Shown here piece after piece: positions 1-9,445 of a stretch of DNA of 61,235 nucleotides. The notes beneath the pieces were generated by a model that saw only the letters and a list, made by a program, of their open reading frames with translations, searched no databases and was not told the origin of the DNA. The stretch covers positions 1 through 61,235 of the forward strand of contig CAMYKD010000007.1 in the NCBI GenBank assembly GCA_947258885.1, written 5' to 3'. Source of the stretch: an uncultured Kiloniellales bacterium (GTDB lineage Bacteria > Pseudomonadota > Alphaproteobacteria > Kiloniellales > JAKSDN01). Numbering within the stretch: the stretch's first letter is position 1; every line of letters begins with the position of its first letter. Made by a program: the position numbers and the translations under genes.

Positions 1-2
1 CG

Positions 3-353
3 GTGCGCTCGATGAAGGGGGGTGCGATCGATTTCGTCGAGAAACCGTTCAACGAGCAGATGATGCTCGAGCGCATTCAGCTATCGATCCTGGAAGACGC
101 GCGGCTGCGCCAGAAGCGGGCCCAGGGAGAGCGGGCGCAAGCCCGCCTGCAGAGCTTGACCCCGCGCGAGCATCAGGTCATGGACCTGGTCATTCTTGGC
201 AAGTCCAACAAGGAGATCGCCCGCGAGCTGGACATCAGTCCCAAGACCGTCGAGGTACACCGCTCGCACGTCATGGCGAAAATGCAGGCGCACTCGCTCG
301 CGGAGCTTGTAACCATGGCGGAACGGGCGGCCGGCACTAAGGGAAAACCCTAG
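3..353 (+). CDS. FixJ-family response regulator, 3' part only (gene starts before the window)
   Basis: This is the C-terminal portion of a two-component response regulator. The first visible residues hold the end of a receiver domain with the conserved Lys-Pro pair (EKPF, residues 13-16 of the visible part). A linker helix follows, then a LuxR/FixJ-type helix-turn-helix (about residues 51-110) with LTPRE at its start and KEIA...SPKTVEVHR as the recognition region. The GTG at position 3 reads as an internal Val by family alignment, so the true start lies upstream. The gene ends at a TAG at 351-353. FixJ-like proteins activate promoters when phosphorylated by a partner histidine kinase, which is not in the window. 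The regulon cannot be deduced. Confidence 0.9.
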   Translation: MRSMKGGAIDFVEKPFNEQMMLERIQLSILEDARLRQKRAQGERAQARLQSLTPREHQVMDLVILGKSNKEIARELDISPKTVEVHRSHVMAKMQAHSLAELVTMAERAAGTKGKP

Positions 354-524
354 TTCCGCTTGGCAATCGACCGGATTCCCGGCGGTTCCAATCCGATTTA
401 TCATATCTTTCACAACTACGGTTCCGGCCGGGACCGCCGTTTGGTCCGCCGGATCTCGCGGTCAGCCGGGCAACAAAAAACAACCCGGGACGAACCGCAT
501 ATTCGCAAGAGCGGAGTGACGGGT

Positions 525-725
525 ATGTCTGTGGCAGTTGGGGATATCGTAAAATTCAAGGACTCTGGTCCTAAAGGGGAAATCGGTCGGGTCTGTAAGG
601 ACAACGGCTTCACCGTGTGCGTGCAGTTCAAGGGCTCGGGCTGCCTGAGGGTGGGCAAGGCGGACCTGGAATTGACGACTGGCAACGCCCCGGAATGCTC
701 GCCCCAATGCAAGGAAGGCGCCTGA
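525..725 (+). CDS. Small KOW-like, cysteine-containing protein (66 aa), unknown function
   Basis: The ATG at 525 follows a GGAG-type ribosome site at about 512-515 and opens a 66-residue frame. The N-terminal half (VGDIVKFKD...GEIGRV) resembles an SH3-barrel or KOW-type fold, with alternating short strands and glycines. Five cysteines are spread along the chain, and two sit in a Cys-x3-Cys pair near the C terminus (ECSPQC). I do not recognise a named family. It lies 170 bp downstream of the FixJ-like gene on the same strand and may be part of its regulon, but nothing proves this. A longer frame from 360 exists but lacks a ribosome site and is less likely. Confidence 0.6.
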   Translation: MSVAVGDIVKFKDSGPKGEIGRVCKDNGFTVCVQFKGSGCLRVGKADLELTTGNAPECSPQCKEGA

Positions 726-809
726 TACGGCCGCGGTGCAACCTTCTTTGCAGATGAAGCATTGCCGGCGGGGCACTCGCCAAGGAGCAAAGCGCTCCTT
801 CAGCGCGAT

Positions 810-1997
810 TCATGATATCGAGCCGATCCCGTAGGCGCCCGTTAGGAGTTCACCCTTTGCGAAACGGCCAAGGCGGTAGGGCGTCAGGTCGACGTCCTGG
901 GGCAGGCCGAGCGCTGTCTGGGCCAGCACCTTGCCCAACGCCGGCGCCAGCTTGAAGCCGTGGCCCGAGAAGCCGTAGGCCAGGACCAGCCCCTCGATCC
1001 CCGGCACCGGGCCGAGCACGGGGTTCCAGTCCGGCGTGATGTCGTAGGCGCCGACCCAGCTCGCGGTCGGCGCCGCCTCCTCGAAGCCCGCCAGGCGCCG
1101 GGCGAGCTGTCCGCCCTGCAGCAGGACGAAATCGTCGTCCAGGTTCTCGTCCATATCGTCGGCCGCGGCCAAGGGGTCGCCGTGGTCGCCCGTGCCGACC
1201 AGCACAACGCCGCCGGTCGCCGGCCGAAAATACATCTTGTTCGCCGTCGTGAGGTCCTTCACCACCGGCAGGTCCCGACCATAAGGCGCGTCGCCCTTGA
1301 AGGTGAGCACGGTATGGCGCGAGATCTCGAGCGGGATTTCCAGGCCCAGCGGGTCGGTGAGCCCCCGGGTCCAGGGCCCCAGGGCGGAAACCACGATGCC
1401 CGCGCGCAGCTCGCCCCTTGGCGTCGCCACGCCGGTGACCCGGCCGCCGTGGAGCAGCAGGCGCTCGGCCGGGCAACCGGTCTTCACGACCGCGCGCCGC
1501 GCCCGCGCCGCCCTCAGAAAGCTCGAGGTGGTCAGATAAGGATCGGCGTAGCCCGACCGCGGCTCGTAGCCGATCAGCCCCACGTCGTCCAAGGCCACGA
1601 AAGGGTGGCGCTCCAGCGCCTCGGCCGGCGACAGCTCGAAGGTCTCGGCGCCGACATCGGACTGCATGGCGAGGTTGGCTCGCATCTTCTCGGCCAGGCC
1701 GCCTTCCGGCGCCAGGATCAGATAGCCCGAATTGACGAAGCCGGATTCGGCCCCGCCATTTTCCAGATAATCCGTGAAGTTGGCGAAGATCTCAAGGCTG
1801 GCGAGTGTGAGCGCGGTGTTCGAGGGCACCGAGTAATGCGAGCGGACGATGGCGCAGGACTTGGCCGTGCCGCCGCTGCACAGCTCTCCGCGCTCGACGA
1901 CGCAGACCTTGAGGCCGCCCAATTTGGCCAGATGGAAAGCGGCCGAGGCGCCCACCACTCCGCTGCCGAGCACGATGGCGTCGAAGGTCTCGCTCAT
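810..1997 (-). CDS. FAD-dependent oxidoreductase, DAO / sarcosine oxidase beta-like
   Basis: The 395-residue product belongs to the D-amino-acid oxidase (DAO) superfamily. It has an N-terminal dinucleotide-binding fold (GSGVVGASAAFHLA, about residues 11-24) and a glutamate (VVERG) that would contact the FAD ribose. A C-terminal FAD-binding element (GFSGHGFKLAPALG) sits near residue 345. Such enzymes oxidise secondary or primary amines of amino acids such as sarcosine, glycine or dimethylglycine, and release imino acid. The substrate cannot be told from sequence. There is no visible signal peptide, so it should be cytoplasmic. It is transcribed divergently from the arsC-like gene and is probably monocistronic. 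Confidence 0.85.
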   Translation of the reverse strand: MSETFDAIVLGSGVVGASAAFHLAKLGGLKVCVVERGELCSGGTAKSCAIVRSHYSVPSNTALTLASLEIFANFTDYLENGGAESGFVNSGYLILAPEGGLAEKMRANLAMQSDVGAETFELSPAEALERHPFVALDDVGLIGYEPRSGYADPYLTTSSFLRAARARRAVVKTGCPAERLLLHGGRVTGVATPRGELRAGIVVSALGPWTRGLTDPLGLEIPLEISRHTVLTFKGDAPYGRDLPVVKDLTTANKMYFRPATGGVVLVGTGDHGDPLAAADDMDENLDDDFVLLQGGQLARRLAGFEEAAPTASWVGAYDITPDWNPVLGPVPGIEGLVLAYGFSGHGFKLAPALGKVLAQTALGLPQDVDLTPYRLGRFAKGELLTGAYGIGSIS

Positions 1998-2158
1998 GGT
2001 TCCCTCCCCCCTGTAGTCAAGCGCCCGGTAGCGAACCTATCCGCCGATCTCGCGGCGTGACAAGCAATTCGCGAAGACCCTCGACAGCGATCGTCTTTCC
2101 CGCCATTTTTCGACCTCATCGCGCCGATCTGTCATTTGGACCAAAGGGCCAGAAACAC

Positions 2159-2506
2159 ATGACGGTCACGATCCTGCACAACCCGCGCTGCAGCAAGTCG
2201 CGCCAAGCCCTGCAACTGTTGAAGGACAGAGGCATCGAACCCGGGATCGTCGAGTACCTGAAAACGCCGCCCGATGCGGCCGAGTTGGGTCGGATTCTTG
2301 ATCTGCTCGGCCTCGCCCCGCGCGATCTCATGCGCCGCAAGGAGTCGGTCTACAGGGACCTCGGCCTCGACGACCCGGCGCTGGGCCGCGCGGACCTGAT
2401 CGCCGCCATGACGGAGAACCCGATCTTGATCGAACGGCCGATCGTGCTGGCCGGCGGCAAGGCCGCACTGGGCCGTCCGCCGGAGAACGTGCTGAGCGTT
2501 CTCTGA
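2159..2506 (+). CDS. arsC: ArsC-family arsenate reductase-like protein (glutaredoxin-dependent type)
   Basis: The 115-residue product has the ArsC/Spx thioredoxin-like fold, with the family N-terminal motif HNPRCSKSR placing the single catalytic cysteine at residue 12. Family members reduce arsenate to arsenite using glutathione and glutaredoxin. No arsenic operon partner (arsR, arsB, acr3) is next to it, so it could equally be a YfgD-type housekeeping homologue. I chose the ATG at 2159 because the conserved N-terminal strand (TVTILHNPRC) begins there. An upstream in-frame extension from 2057 has no family similarity. Confidence 0.85.
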   Translation: MTVTILHNPRCSKSRQALQLLKDRGIEPGIVEYLKTPPDAAELGRILDLLGLAPRDLMRRKESVYRDLGLDDPALGRADLIAAMTENPILIERPIVLAGGKAALGRPPENVLSVL

Positions 2507-2534
2507 AAGCCCTTGCCTGAAGGTCTCGGGGCCG

Positions 2535-3149
2535 TCAAGCGCGCCGCACCAAGGCCAGCCCCAGGCCGGCGCAGATCATCAGGCTGCCCGAGATCCGGTT
2601 GCGCAACAGGATCCCGGACCGGGTCCGCAGAACGTGCCGCGCCCTTCCCGCGACCACTGCCCAGAGCGCCGTGAAGATGTAGGTGATGCCGAGAAAAGTG
2701 ATCCCGAGGACCGTGAACTGGAGCGCCGGCGGCGCGGCCGGGTTCACGAACTGCGGAAAGAAGGCCGCTAGGAAGAACATGCTCTTCGGGTTGGCGACGG
2801 TCACCACGAGCCCCTGAAGGAATAACGAACGGCGGCGAGATGCGGCGGGTACGGAGGCGGTTTCCACCGGCTGCCGCCAAAGCTGGATGCCGAGATAGAG
2901 CAGATAGGCGACGCCCAGCCAACGCAGCCACTCGAACCAATCCGCCAGGACCAGCAGGAGCGACGTCATGCCGACGAGCGTGACGGAGAGCTGTGCGGCA
3001 ACGCCGCAGGTCGCGCCCGCCACCGTGGCGAGCGCCCGGCGCGGCCCGAAGGACAGGCTGTGCGCGACCGTCAGCAGGACGCTCGGTCCCGGCATCAGGA
3101 TCATGATCGTCGTGGCGACGAAGAAAGCGATATAGAGCTCGAGGTCCAA
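2535..3149 (-). CDS. LysE/RhtB-family amino-acid exporter
   Basis: The 204-residue protein has about six hydrophobic segments and the RhtB/LysE signature near its N terminus (MPGPSVLLTVAHS, about residues 20-32). The family exports amino acids such as homoserine, threonine or lysine through the inner membrane in exchange for protons. Length and topology are normal for the family. The gene lies 72 bp downstream of the peptide-transporter ATPase on the same strand, so read-through from that operon is possible. The substrate is not predictable. Confidence 0.9.
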   Translation of the reverse strand: MDLELYIAFFVATTIMILMPGPSVLLTVAHSLSFGPRRALATVAGATCGVAAQLSVTLVGMTSLLLVLADWFEWLRWLGVAYLLYLGIQLWRQPVETASVPAASRRRSLFLQGLVVTVANPKSMFFLAAFFPQFVNPAAPPALQFTVLGITFLGITYIFTALWAVVAGRARHVLRTRSGILLRNRISGSLMICAGLGLALVRRA

Positions 3150-3221
3150 AGCAGCCGATCCCCCCTTACGCCGCCCGGCCGCGCTAGCGCCGCTCGACCG
3201 AGCGCCGAGCCGGTCCGCCCG

Positions 3222-5333
3222 CTACTCCGCGGCCGGCTGGTCTTCCTCTCTGTGCGTCTTGATGACCGGCTCGACCTTGCGCAGCTCCTCCATCGGAATG
3301 TGGCAGGAGATGACGTGACCCGACACATCCTCGACGAAGGGTGGGTCCTCCGTCTCGCAAATGCTGCCGACCTTGCGCTGACAGCGCGTATTGAAGGGAC
3401 AGCCCTTGGGCGGATTGATCACGCTGGGCAGATTGCCCTCCAAAATGATCCGCTTCTTTTCGATCGAGGTGTCCGCAATGGGGACCGCCGAAAGCAAGGC
3501 CTCCGTATAGGGGTGGTAGGGCGGCGAAAAAACCTCGTCGGTCGCCCCCTGTTCGACGATGTGGCCGAGATACATGACCACCACGCGGTCGGCCAGATAG
3601 CGCACCAAGCTGAGGTCGTGGCTGATAAACAGAAGCGTCGTGCGGAAGTCGCGCTGAATGTCCATCAACAGCCCGGTCACGGCGGCCTGGACCGACACGT
3701 CGAGCGCCGAGACCGGCTCGTCGGCGACCACCATGGAGGGATTGCCGGCGAAGGCCCGGGCGATGCCCACGCGCTGCTTCTGGCCGCCCGAGAGCTGCCG
3801 CGGCCGACGCCGCGCGAAGTCCCGCGGCAACTTGACCAGGTCGAGCAGTTCCATCACACGGTGCTCGATCTTGTGCTTGTCGGATTCGACACCGAACTTC
3901 TTGATCACGCGGGCCAGCTGCGCCCCGACCGAATGGCTCGGATTCAGCGTGTCGAAAGGGTTCTGAAAGACCATCTGGACCGAGCCGACCTGCTTCGGCG
4001 TGCGTTTCTGCACCGGGTAGTTCGAGACGTCCTCGCCCTTGAAGATGACCTCGCCGTCGGTCGCGGTCTCCAGCCCCATGAGCACCTTCGCGAAGGTCGA
4101 CTTGCCGCACCCGGACTCGCCGACGATCGCCACCGTCTGGGACTCCATCGCGTCGAACGAGATGCTCTCGTTCGCCTTCACGTAACGCACGCGGTTGCCC
4201 TTGATCAGGGCCGCGATCGAATTATCGTGGATTTCGTAATACTTGCGCATCTTGTTGATCGATAGGACGCGCTCGCCCTCGGTGATGGTCGCGCCGCCTA
4301 CCCCCTCCGGCCGATAGGCGTCCCAGTCGATCTCGTCCCAGCGGCAACACCGCACGCCGTGTCCGGCCTCGCCCGATACGCTGGTCATGTGGATCAGTCC
4401 GCTGTTGCAGCTGCCCTCGGCGAAATGATCGCAGCGCGGGCCGAAATAGCAGCCCGGCGGCCGCTCGTGCGGCAGCGGCAGCTGTCCGCGGATCGGCACC
4501 AGGGGCCGCGCGGTCTTGTCGGCGCCAGGCAGCGGGATCGCACTGAACAGCCCCTTCGTATAGGGATGGCGCATATGGTCGAAGACCTCGTCCACGGTGC
4601 CTTCCTCGACCACCTGCCCCGAATACATCACGTTCACCCGATCGCAGGTCGCCAGGATCAGGCCCAGGTTGTGGGAGATGTAGATCATCGAGGTGTTGAA
4701 CTTCTTTGCGATCTCGGCGATCAGCTCGATGATGCCCGCCTCGACCGTCACGTCGAGCGCGGTGGTCGGCTCGTCGAGCAGCAGCAACGACGGATTGGAC
4801 AAGAGCGCCATCGCGATCACGACGCGCTGCTGCTGGCCGCCCGAGATCTGGTGCGGATAGGAGTTCATGACCCGCTCGGGATCGGGCAAATGCACATCGG
4901 CCAAGATCTTGATCGCCCGGCTGTAGGCCTCTTCCTCGGTGATGTCTTCGTGGCAGAGCGGCACTTCCATGAGCTGCCGGCCCAGGGTCATGCTCGGGTT
5001 CAGCGCCGCCATGGGCTCCTGATAGACCATTGCGATCTCGTTGCCGCGCAGCTGGCGCAGTTCTTCCTCGCTCAGGGTCGCCAGGTCCCGGCCCTTGTAG
5101 ACGATGCCGCCGCCGACGATGCCGCCGTTGTGCCCCATGTACTGCATGATCGCCATGGCCACCGTCGACTTGCCGCATCCGGATTCGCCGACCAGTCCGA
5201 CGCTGTCGCCCTGTCGCAGCGTCAGGTTGAAATCGACCACCGCCGGAATCTCGCCGGCGCGGGTGAAGTAGGAGATGCTGAGGTCCTTGCACTCCAGGAT
5301 CGGACCGTCGTAGTCCTTGCCGTTGGTGGACAT
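3222..5333 (-). CDS. Peptide ABC transporter, tandem ATP-binding protein (DppD-DppF fusion)
   Basis: The 703-residue protein joins two oligopeptide-type ATPases. The first has a Walker A (GESGCGKST, about 49-57), signature ISGGQQQR and Walker [13 protein letters not shown]. The second, in the C-terminal half, has its own [17 protein letters not shown] and [11 protein letters not shown]. Each half ends with the Cys-containing segment typical of OppD/DppD proteins (CYFGPRC and CPFNTRC). It would energise uptake by the two permeases immediately upstream in the operon. The ATG at 5333 starts the first conserved strand; a longer frame to 5909 only shadows the permease. Fused ATPases of this kind are common in alphaproteobacteria. 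Confidence 0.93.
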   Translation of the reverse strand: MSTNGKDYDGPILECKDLSISYFTRAGEIPAVVDFNLTLRQGDSVGLVGESGCGKSTVAMAIMQYMGHNGGIVGGGIVYKGRDLATLSEEELRQLRGNEIAMVYQEPMAALNPSMTLGRQLMEVPLCHEDITEEEAYSRAIKILADVHLPDPERVMNSYPHQISGGQQQRVVIAMALLSNPSLLLLDEPTTALDVTVEAGIIELIAEIAKKFNTSMIYISHNLGLILATCDRVNVMYSGQVVEEGTVDEVFDHMRHPYTKGLFSAIPLPGADKTARPLVPIRGQLPLPHERPPGCYFGPRCDHFAEGSCNSGLIHMTSVSGEAGHGVRCCRWDEIDWDAYRPEGVGGATITEGERVLSINKMRKYYEIHDNSIAALIKGNRVRYVKANESISFDAMESQTVAIVGESGCGKSTFAKVLMGLETATDGEVIFKGEDVSNYPVQKRTPKQVGSVQMVFQNPFDTLNPSHSVGAQLARVIKKFGVESDKHKIEHRVMELLDLVKLPRDFARRRPRQLSGGQKQRVGIARAFAGNPSMVVADEPVSALDVSVQAAVTGLLMDIQRDFRTTLLFISHDLSLVRYLADRVVVMYLGHIVEQGATDEVFSPPYHPYTEALLSAVPIADTSIEKKRIILEGNLPSVINPPKGCPFNTRCQRKVGSICETEDPPFVEDVSGHVISCHIPMEELRKVEPVIKTHREEDQPAAE

Positions 5334-5344
5334 GGGCCGCCTCC

Positions 5345-6229
5345 CTAGTCTCTCAGTGACACTTCGCGCAGGCCGTCGGCCAGCAGGTTGAACCCGAGCA
5401 CCAGCGAGGAGATTGCCAAGCAGGGGAACAGCGCCATGTGCGGAAAGGCCATGGCCATCTGACGGGTCTCGTTGATCATGCCGCCCCAGTCCGGGTCGGG
5501 CGGCGGCAGGCCGAGACCGAGGAAGCCCAACACGCCGATCGTGATGATCACATAGCCCAGCCGCAGGCACGCATCGACGATCAGCGGCCCGCGCGCGTTC
5601 GGCAGGATTTCCACCGCCATGATCCGCCAGGGCGGTTCGCCGCGGGTCTGAGCCGCGAAGACGTACTCGCGGCTGCGCAGGTCCAGAACCAGGCCGCGCA
5701 CGATGCGCATGATGCCGGGGGCCGAGGCGAAGGTCACCGCGACCACGATGTTGACCGCCGATGCGCCGATCGTGGCGATGATGATCACGTAGAGCACCAG
5801 GACCGGGAACGACAGAATGACGTTCGCGACGAAGGACAGGATCTCGTCGGTCAGGCCGCCGACATAGCCCGCCGCCAAGCCCATGGGAATGCCCACCGAA
5901 TAGGCGCAAACGGTCGCAAGCGGCCCATAGATCAGCACCTGACGCGCACCGTGCATGATCCGGCTCAGGATATCGCGGCCGATGTGGTCCGTGCCGAGCA
6001 GGAACATACCGCCGTCCGGGGCCTCGGTGCCCGGCATGACCAGAGGCATGATCGTCGCGTTCGGCGGAAACGGCGCCAGCAGGTCCGCAAAGATCGCCAC
6101 CAGGACCCAGAAAAGAATGATCGCCAGACCGACCATGCCCACCGCGCTCTCGCGCAGCAGCGCCAGGCTCTTGAAAGCAAGCAGAATGGAGGATTCACGC
6201 CGCGGAATTTCGATCGTCTGTTCGCTCAT
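5345..6229 (-). CDS. Peptide ABC transporter permease, DppC/OppC-like
   Basis: The 294-residue inner-membrane permease has an N-terminal cytoplasmic segment and one membrane helix, then the binding-protein-dependent permease domain with about five further helices. The EAA loop is present (AAQTRGEPPWRIMAVEILPN, about residues 189-208). A periplasmic loop with LGTDHIGRDILSR is a hallmark of DppC/OppC. It pairs with the DppB-like permease encoded 12 bp upstream and docks on the tandem ATPase encoded 11 bp downstream. Solute class cannot be decided from the permease alone. Confidence 0.93.
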   Translation of the reverse strand: MSEQTIEIPRRESSILLAFKSLALLRESAVGMVGLAIILFWVLVAIFADLLAPFPPNATIMPLVMPGTEAPDGGMFLLGTDHIGRDILSRIMHGARQVLIYGPLATVCAYSVGIPMGLAAGYVGGLTDEILSFVANVILSFPVLVLYVIIIATIGASAVNIVVAVTFASAPGIMRIVRGLVLDLRSREYVFAAQTRGEPPWRIMAVEILPNARGPLIVDACLRLGYVIITIGVLGFLGLGLPPPDPDWGGMINETRQMAMAFPHMALFPCLAISSLVLGFNLLADGLREVSLRD

Positions 6230-6241
6230 CTCGGGGCCCTC

Positions 6242-7174
6242 CTAGCTGAACCGGATGCGCGGGTTGAGGTAGGTGTAGCCGACGTCGGCGATGGTCTGCG
6301 TGGCCACGGCGACAAAGACGGCCACCATGGCACAGGCCTCGATCACGAAGATGTCCGAGTTGAGCGACGCCTCGAGCAGCAGCGCCCCGAAACCCTTGTA
6401 AGCGAAGTAATACTCGACGACGATCACGCCGGAGAGCAGCCAGTTGATCTGCAGCATGATGACCGTGAAGGGCGTGATCAGCGCGTTGCGCAGGGCGTGG
6501 CGGGCGATCACCGTCTTGTACGGCAGCCCCTTCAGCACCGCGGTGCGAATGTAATGGGTCAACATGACCTCGGCCATCGAGGCCCGCGTCATGCGTGTGA
6601 CATAGCCGAAATCGTAGACCGCCAGGACCATCACAGGCAGGATCAGTTGCTTCAGATCGAAGCCTTCGGACATCCCGCTGGTGCCGGGCAGGATGTCGAG
6701 CAAGAACACGAAGACCGCCGAGAGCAGCACCGCGCTGGCGAATTCGGGGACCGACGTGGTGACGATCGAGGAGACCGAAATCGTCCGGTCCAAGGTCGAG
6801 CCCTCGCGCATGCCCGCGAGGACGCCCAGGATAAGCGACACCGGCACCACAACCCCCAGGGTCGCCAGGGCGAGGATCCCGGTGTTGGCCAAGCGCGGCC
6901 AGAGCACCTCGCCGACCGGGACTTTGAAGCGGATCGAGTCGCCGAAATCGCCGATGACGAAGTTGCCGAGCCAGCGGAAGTAGCGTTCGTAGATCGGGTC
7001 GAAGTAGCCGTGTGCCTCGAGCCAGAGGTTGCGCTGCTCCTCCGAGGAATACGGGCCGAGCACCTTGGTGGCGACGTTGCCCGGCGATATCTCGAGCAGC
7101 AGAAACAGCAGCAGCGATACGACCAGCATGGTGAGCACCATGGTGCCGCATCGCCTCAGAACAAAGATCATCAT
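6242..7174 (-). CDS. Peptide ABC transporter permease, DppB/OppB-like
   Basis: The 310-residue protein begins with the DppB-type membrane helix (LRRCGTMVLTMLVVSLLLF) followed by a large periplasmic loop and five more helices. The EAA loop region (RTAVLKGLPYKTVIARHALRNAL) lies near residues 210-232. It forms the translocation pore with the DppC-like partner. Between it and the binding-protein gene lies a strong hairpin with a T-run, so it is probably expressed at a lower level than the binding protein. Confidence 0.93.
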   Translation of the reverse strand: MMIFVLRRCGTMVLTMLVVSLLLFLLLEISPGNVATKVLGPYSSEEQRNLWLEAHGYFDPIYERYFRWLGNFVIGDFGDSIRFKVPVGEVLWPRLANTGILALATLGVVVPVSLILGVLAGMREGSTLDRTISVSSIVTTSVPEFASAVLLSAVFVFLLDILPGTSGMSEGFDLKQLILPVMVLAVYDFGYVTRMTRASMAEVMLTHYIRTAVLKGLPYKTVIARHALRNALITPFTVIMLQINWLLSGVIVVEYYFAYKGFGALLLEASLNSDIFVIEACAMVAVFVAVATQTIADVGYTYLNPRIRFS

Positions 7175-7235
7175 GGCCGGCTACCCCCTCCCGTTCCCCG
7201 GTCCTTCGGCGGGCGACCTCGCGGGGCCGCCACCG

Positions 7236-7268
7236 AAAAACGGCCGCGGGGGGCCAGCCCCGCGGCCG
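7236..7268 (-). terminator. Intrinsic terminator or attenuator between binding-protein and permease genes
   Basis: A perfect 11-bp GC stem (7241-7251 with 7258-7268) closes a 6-nt loop. On the reverse strand it is followed by five T residues (7236-7240). It sits 10 bp after the stop of the peptide-binding protein gene and before the dppB-like gene. The arrangement should stop or thin transcription after the binding protein and so give the usual excess of binding protein over membrane components. Confidence 0.8.
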
Positions 7269-7278
7269 TTGTGTCTGG

Positions 7279-8988
7279 TCAGGCGAGCCAGATCTTATTG
7301 AACTGGTGGTATTGCGTCGGATGCATCTCGTAGCCGCGCACCTGCTTGGTGGTGGCCGAGAAGACGGCGCGCCAAAGCGGTTGGGCGATGACCGCGTCGT
7401 CCTGCAGGATCTTTTCCACCTTTTCCATGACCTTGCGCCGCTCGCCGGCGTCGAGAATGCCGCCGGCCTCGTCCAGCGCCTTGTCGAAGTCCTTGTTGCA
7501 GTACGCACTCTCGTTCCACGGCACGCCGCAGCGATACCCCAGGTTCAGAACCATGACCCCGAGCGGCCGGTGCGTCCAGGAGGTGAAGCCGAAGGGCGTC
7601 TTGTCCCAGACGTCCCAATAGCTCGCGCCCGGCATGGGGTTGAGCTGCAGGTCGATACCCGCCGGCGCGCACTGCTCCCTGAAGGCCTGCATCGCCGCCA
7701 GGTGCCATGGCTCCGCCGATCCCAGGTCGATCTTCACCTTGAGGCCGTCCTTGTAGCCCGCCTCGGCCAGAAGCGCTTTGGCCTTTTCATGGTCCTGCTT
7801 GAGCTTCGGCAGCTCGAAGTACTCGGGATGGATCGGCGCCACGTGGTGGTTCTCGCCGGCCGCCCCGCGGCCCCGATAGGCGATGTCGAGGATCGCCTTG
7901 TGGTCCATGCAGGCCGCCACCGCCTGGCGCACCCGTCGGTCGTCGAAGGGCTTCTCCGACACGCGCATGCGCGCCACGCCGGTCTGCGCTGTCACCGCCT
8001 GGTGCAGCACGGCGTCGGGCAGACGCTCCACCAGGTCGGTGCTCGTGTTGGCCACCTCGTAGAGCATGTCCGCCTGTTTCGAGGCCAGCGCCGCGACACC
8101 CGCCGTCGGATCGTCGCCGTGATCGATATAGAGAATCTCGTCCAGATAGACGTCGCCGCCCCAGTATGGCTCCGGCCGGCGTTTCAGCACGCACCTCTCG
8201 CCGACCCGGAACTCCGCCAGGGCGAAGGGTCCCGTCCCCACCGGGTTCTTCGACAAATCGCCACCTTCCTCGTCGAAGCGACGGTGCACGATGGCCGTCG
8301 GGTAGTTGTAGAGGTTCTCCGGAATCGACAGCACGGCGGACGTCAGGTGGAGGCGCACCGTGTGGCCGTCGACCTTCTCGACCGCCCCGCCGATCATCCG
8401 CTTTTCCTTGACCGGATTGCCCTTGTCGTCCTTCTTCCCGGTGTCGACCTCCTCGGTCATCTGCGGAAACAGACCCAGGTTGGACGAGCCCGTCTTCGGG
8501 TCGAGCCAGCGCTTGAAGTTGTGCACCACGTCGTCCGCCCCGAAATCGTCCCCGTTCGACCACTTGACCCCCTTGCGCAGCTTGAAGGTCCAGGACTTCA
8601 GGTCGTCGGACGCCTCCCAGCCCTCCGCCAGATAGGGCCGCGTGATGTTGTCCGGCCCCGTGACCGTCAAGTACTCCAGGACATGGCGCGTCTGGTTGGA
8701 CATCTGCGTCCAGTCGTAGGTCGCCGGGTCGTCCATCCGCTGAACGCGCATGGAGACGCGCAGCCGACCGCCTTTCTTGGGCGTCTCGGCCGCGCTCGCC
8801 CCCGGCACCGCCGTTTCGCCGGTGATTCGGCCCGCAAGGCCGTAGGCCGCCGTTGCCGAAACGCCCAGCAAGGTCGCGGTGCGCAAGAACTCTCGGCGGT
8901 CCACCTCGCCCCGCCGAAGAGCCTCACACAGCTCCGGGACATACGGGTGCACCCTCTTCCCGTTTTCGTTCTGCAGTTCCTTCGGCAT
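7279..8988 (-). CDS. Peptide ABC transporter substrate-binding protein (SBP_bac_5), TAT-exported
   Basis: The 569-residue protein is an extracytoplasmic solute-binding protein of family 5 (dipeptide/oligopeptide/nickel class). Near residues 32-55 it has a twin-arginine leader ([13 protein letters not shown] followed by an Ala-rich hydrophobic stretch), so it is probably exported folded by the Tat system. Family features include [20 protein letters not shown] and [10 protein letters not shown]. The ATG at 8988 has a GGGAG ribosome site; an upstream in-frame extension from 9063 has none. It is first in the operon with two permeases and a tandem ATPase. Possible cargos are peptides, opines or glycosides. 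Confidence 0.92.
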   Translation of the reverse strand: MPKELQNENGKRVHPYVPELCEALRRGEVDRREFLRTATLLGVSATAAYGLAGRITGETAVPGASAAETPKKGGRLRVSMRVQRMDDPATYDWTQMSNQTRHVLEYLTVTGPDNITRPYLAEGWEASDDLKSWTFKLRKGVKWSNGDDFGADDVVHNFKRWLDPKTGSSNLGLFPQMTEEVDTGKKDDKGNPVKEKRMIGGAVEKVDGHTVRLHLTSAVLSIPENLYNYPTAIVHRRFDEEGGDLSKNPVGTGPFALAEFRVGERCVLKRRPEPYWGGDVYLDEILYIDHGDDPTAGVAALASKQADMLYEVANTSTDLVERLPDAVLHQAVTAQTGVARMRVSEKPFDDRRVRQAVAACMDHKAILDIAYRGRGAAGENHHVAPIHPEYFELPKLKQDHEKAKALLAEAGYKDGLKVKIDLGSAEPWHLAAMQAFREQCAPAGIDLQLNPMPGASYWDVWDKTPFGFTSWTHRPLGVMVLNLGYRCGVPWNESAYCNKDFDKALDEAGGILDAGERRKVMEKVEKILQDDAVIAQPLWRAVFSATTKQVRGYEMHPTQYHQFNKIWLA

Positions 8989-9445
8989 GTCGTGCTCTCC
9001 CTGTTGAAGGTGTTGTATGGGGCAGGTGTTACGGTTGTCCGTGATCCGGCGTCCGGTGGCCATGCCACCGTCCGTCGCGTCGCGATGCCGACGAATCTAT
9101 TCCTAGACGCGGTGTTGGAGGAGTCCCTCCGGCGGCCTGCATCGCCAAGGCTGGAACGAGTGTCGCACGCCCGTCCCCCATGGAAGCTCGAGACTGTTTC
9201 AACGCCTCCCCCAATTCGCGGCGCCGGCCCTTTCCGGGTTCTGCCGCATCCTTATCCTTAGTTAGTTCGCACTACTGCTTGGAACAGCCTAACAAACTTT
9301 TCGCGGCGGCGTCACCCCCGGTTCCCGACCGTTATTGTTCCATCGCGGACATACTCTAACTGACTCTAAATGATTCGGCCGGTCTTTGGGCGGATTGATT
9401 TTTCCCTCGGACTGGTAGGCACTAAGACTTGTCGGTCGATTCGGC
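8989..9445. other. Intergenic region with no recognisable gene
   Basis: This 457-bp stretch separates the 5' end of the peptide-transporter operon from the 3' end of the hydrolase-OsmC gene. It is less GC-rich than its surroundings around 9240-9400. It must contain the promoter of the reverse-strand transporter operon, but I could not pick a convincing -35/-10 pair. Reading frames here show no family similarity. Confidence 0.5.

Noticed and set aside
5438-9261. Long forward frames opposite the peptide-transporter operon
   Set aside because: They are antisense to recognised permeases and the binding protein, and rich in Arg, His, Gln and Asp without a domain.
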